Source: Myxococcales bacterium (GTDB lineage: Bacteria > Myxococcota_A > Bradymonadia > UBA7976 > UBA1532). From it: a stretch of 64,000 bases of DNA. The DNA lies in the NCBI GenBank assembly GCA_020633435.1, contig JACKDP010000010.1, forward strand, positions 262,307-326,306. The letters are read 5' to 3'. The position numbers and the translations under genes were made by a program. The notes beneath the pieces were generated by a model, which did no database searches, had not been told where the DNA came from, and saw only the letters and a program-made list of their open reading frames with translations. Positions 63,278-64,000 of the stretch are shown in pieces; within the stretch, counting starts at the first letter, position 1, and every line of letters begins with the position of its first letter.

Positions 63278-63976
63278 ATGTCGCCGAGCCGCTCCACTCT
63301 CGATCGCACCTACGACCGCGTCCCGCGCTTCCTGCGCGGCATCGCCACCCGCCCCGAGATCGCCGCCGCCCTCGCGGCCCGGGGCTACCGCCCCGAAGAC
63401 CACGCCGAGGGCTGGGACCTCGTCCACCGCGCCGCCGGCCTCGTCCCCGGCGTCCCCGCCGTCCCGATGCCCAACCCCAGCGCCTACGCCCTGACCACCC
63501 TCGACGCCTGGGACGAGAGCGGCCTGCGCCTCGTCGACGCCTGCCTGGCCCGCCGCCACCCCGACCAGCACGCCTTCGTGCTCGGGGGCCTCAAGGCCGT
63601 CGCGGGCCCTGGCGCCGTGATCGTCGTGCGCACGCTGCTCGAGCGCCTGGACGCCCTCGACACCGGCGAAGACCGCGCCGCCACCCGGCAGGCCGACCAC
63701 GCCGCCCTCGCCACCCTGGCCGCCCGCGGCATCGACGCGGGCGAGCGCGACCGCCTCTGGACGCTCGTCCAGCAGGCCCAGACCCCGGCCCCGCTGCCGC
63801 CCGCCCCCCTCGACGAGACCGCCCTCGTCGCGGCCCTCGAAGACCTCTATGCCTGGTACAAGGAGTGGTCCGAGATCGCCCGCATCGCGCTGCGCAAGCG
63901 CAGCCACCTCATCACCCTCGGCCTCGTGCGCCGGGCCCGCAGCCAGCGCCCCGACGCTGACCTTGACCCCTCGTGA
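63278..63976 (+). CDS. hypothetical helical protein divergent from DISARM
   Basis: A 232-residue protein I do not recognise. It begins M-S-P-S-R-S-T-L-D-R-T-Y-D-R-V-P-R-F-L-R-G-I and is almost entirely alpha-helical, with Ala/Leu-rich repeats of about 40 residues, and ends in a basic helix. No signal peptide or enzyme motif. An AGGAGA ribosome site precedes the ATG at the right distance. It starts 150 bases from drmA on the opposite strand, so it might be a DISARM accessory or regulator, but only its position suggests that. The window ends 24 bases after the stop. Confidence 0.65.
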   Translation: MSPSRSTLDRTYDRVPRFLRGIATRPEIAAALAARGYRPEDHAEGWDLVHRAAGLVPGVPAVPMPNPSAYALTTLDAWDESGLRLVDACLARRHPDQHAFVLGGLKAVAGPGAVIVVRTLLERLDALDTGEDRAATRQADHAALATLAARGIDAGERDRLWTLVQQAQTPAPLPPAPLDETALVAALEDLYAWYKEWSEIARIALRKRSHLITLGLVRRARSQRPDADLDPS

Positions 63977-64000
63977 CGGACCACCTGGTCAGGCGGCGTG

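Noticed and set aside
59813..63976. A 1387-codon plus-strand frame over the DISARM genes
   Set aside because: It is an antisense shadow. Only the part from 63278 looks like a real protein.

Overview
The window is very GC-rich throughout, apart from the first ~540 bases, and packed with protein genes, many overlapping by ATGA, GTGA or TTGA. Several traits point to Myxococcota or a close deltaproteobacterial relative: MopE-type D-x-D-N-D-C-D-G lipoproteins, a 17-copy cysteine-rich repeat protein ending in a MYXO-CTERM-like tail, thrombospondin type 3 repeats on a lipoprotein, MORN-repeat and TPR envelope proteins, and patatin/cyclic-nucleotide fusions. I see no rRNA, tRNA, CRISPR array, insertion sequence or phage gene. 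No gene-free stretch exceeds 300 bases.

Layout. 1-3.2 kb: a less GC-rich orphan gene, a small MopE lipoprotein with an outer-membrane barrel gene, and an AAA-ATPase-like/PD-(D/E)XK protein. 3.2-9.2 kb: an unknown protein, a double cNMP-domain protein, a 5'-nucleotidase-like HAD protein, prfC, a DUF3750 protein and two small envelope or unknown proteins. 9.3-14.6 kb: a surface block with the giant Cys-rich repeat protein, an in-frame lipoprotein and a VWA-like/TSP3 lipoprotein. 14.6-17.8 kb: an ArsR/SRPBCC pair, a helical exported protein, a His-rich exported protein and an unknown membrane protein. 17.8-31.6 kb (minus): MopE/NPCBM lipoprotein, then DUF58 - transglutaminase - MoxR - TPR - MORN, tightly coupled, then a fused HyuA-HyuB (5-oxoprolinase-type) gene. 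31.6-39.8 kb: DUF2135 lipoprotein, a divergent BamA/TamA-like barrel, an AI-2E-family transporter, DUF6178 and SEC-C proteins, and a small barrel.

40-52.4 kb (plus) is one long run of genes: cNMP/P-loop/patatin fusion, methyltransferase, coaBC, a UDG-like protein without iron-sulfur cysteines, then AstD-like dehydrogenase, a 1212-aa aminotransferase-GNAT-degenerate aminotransferase fusion, a second class III aminotransferase and a lone CoA-transferase A subunit. The last four look like an unusual omega-amino-acid (lysine/ornithine/arginine-like) catabolic unit built on acylate-transaminate-oxidise logic. This is the most novel metabolic candidate.

52.4-57.2 kb (minus) has a 1172-aa LysM-start protein of unknown role, two VOC proteins and a SelW/Rdx-like protein. 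57.2-63.1 kb (minus) is a complete drmA-drmB-drmC operon, the core of the DISARM anti-phage system, with no methyltransferase, drmD or drmE in the window. A divergent unknown gene with a consensus -35 box in front of it closes the window.
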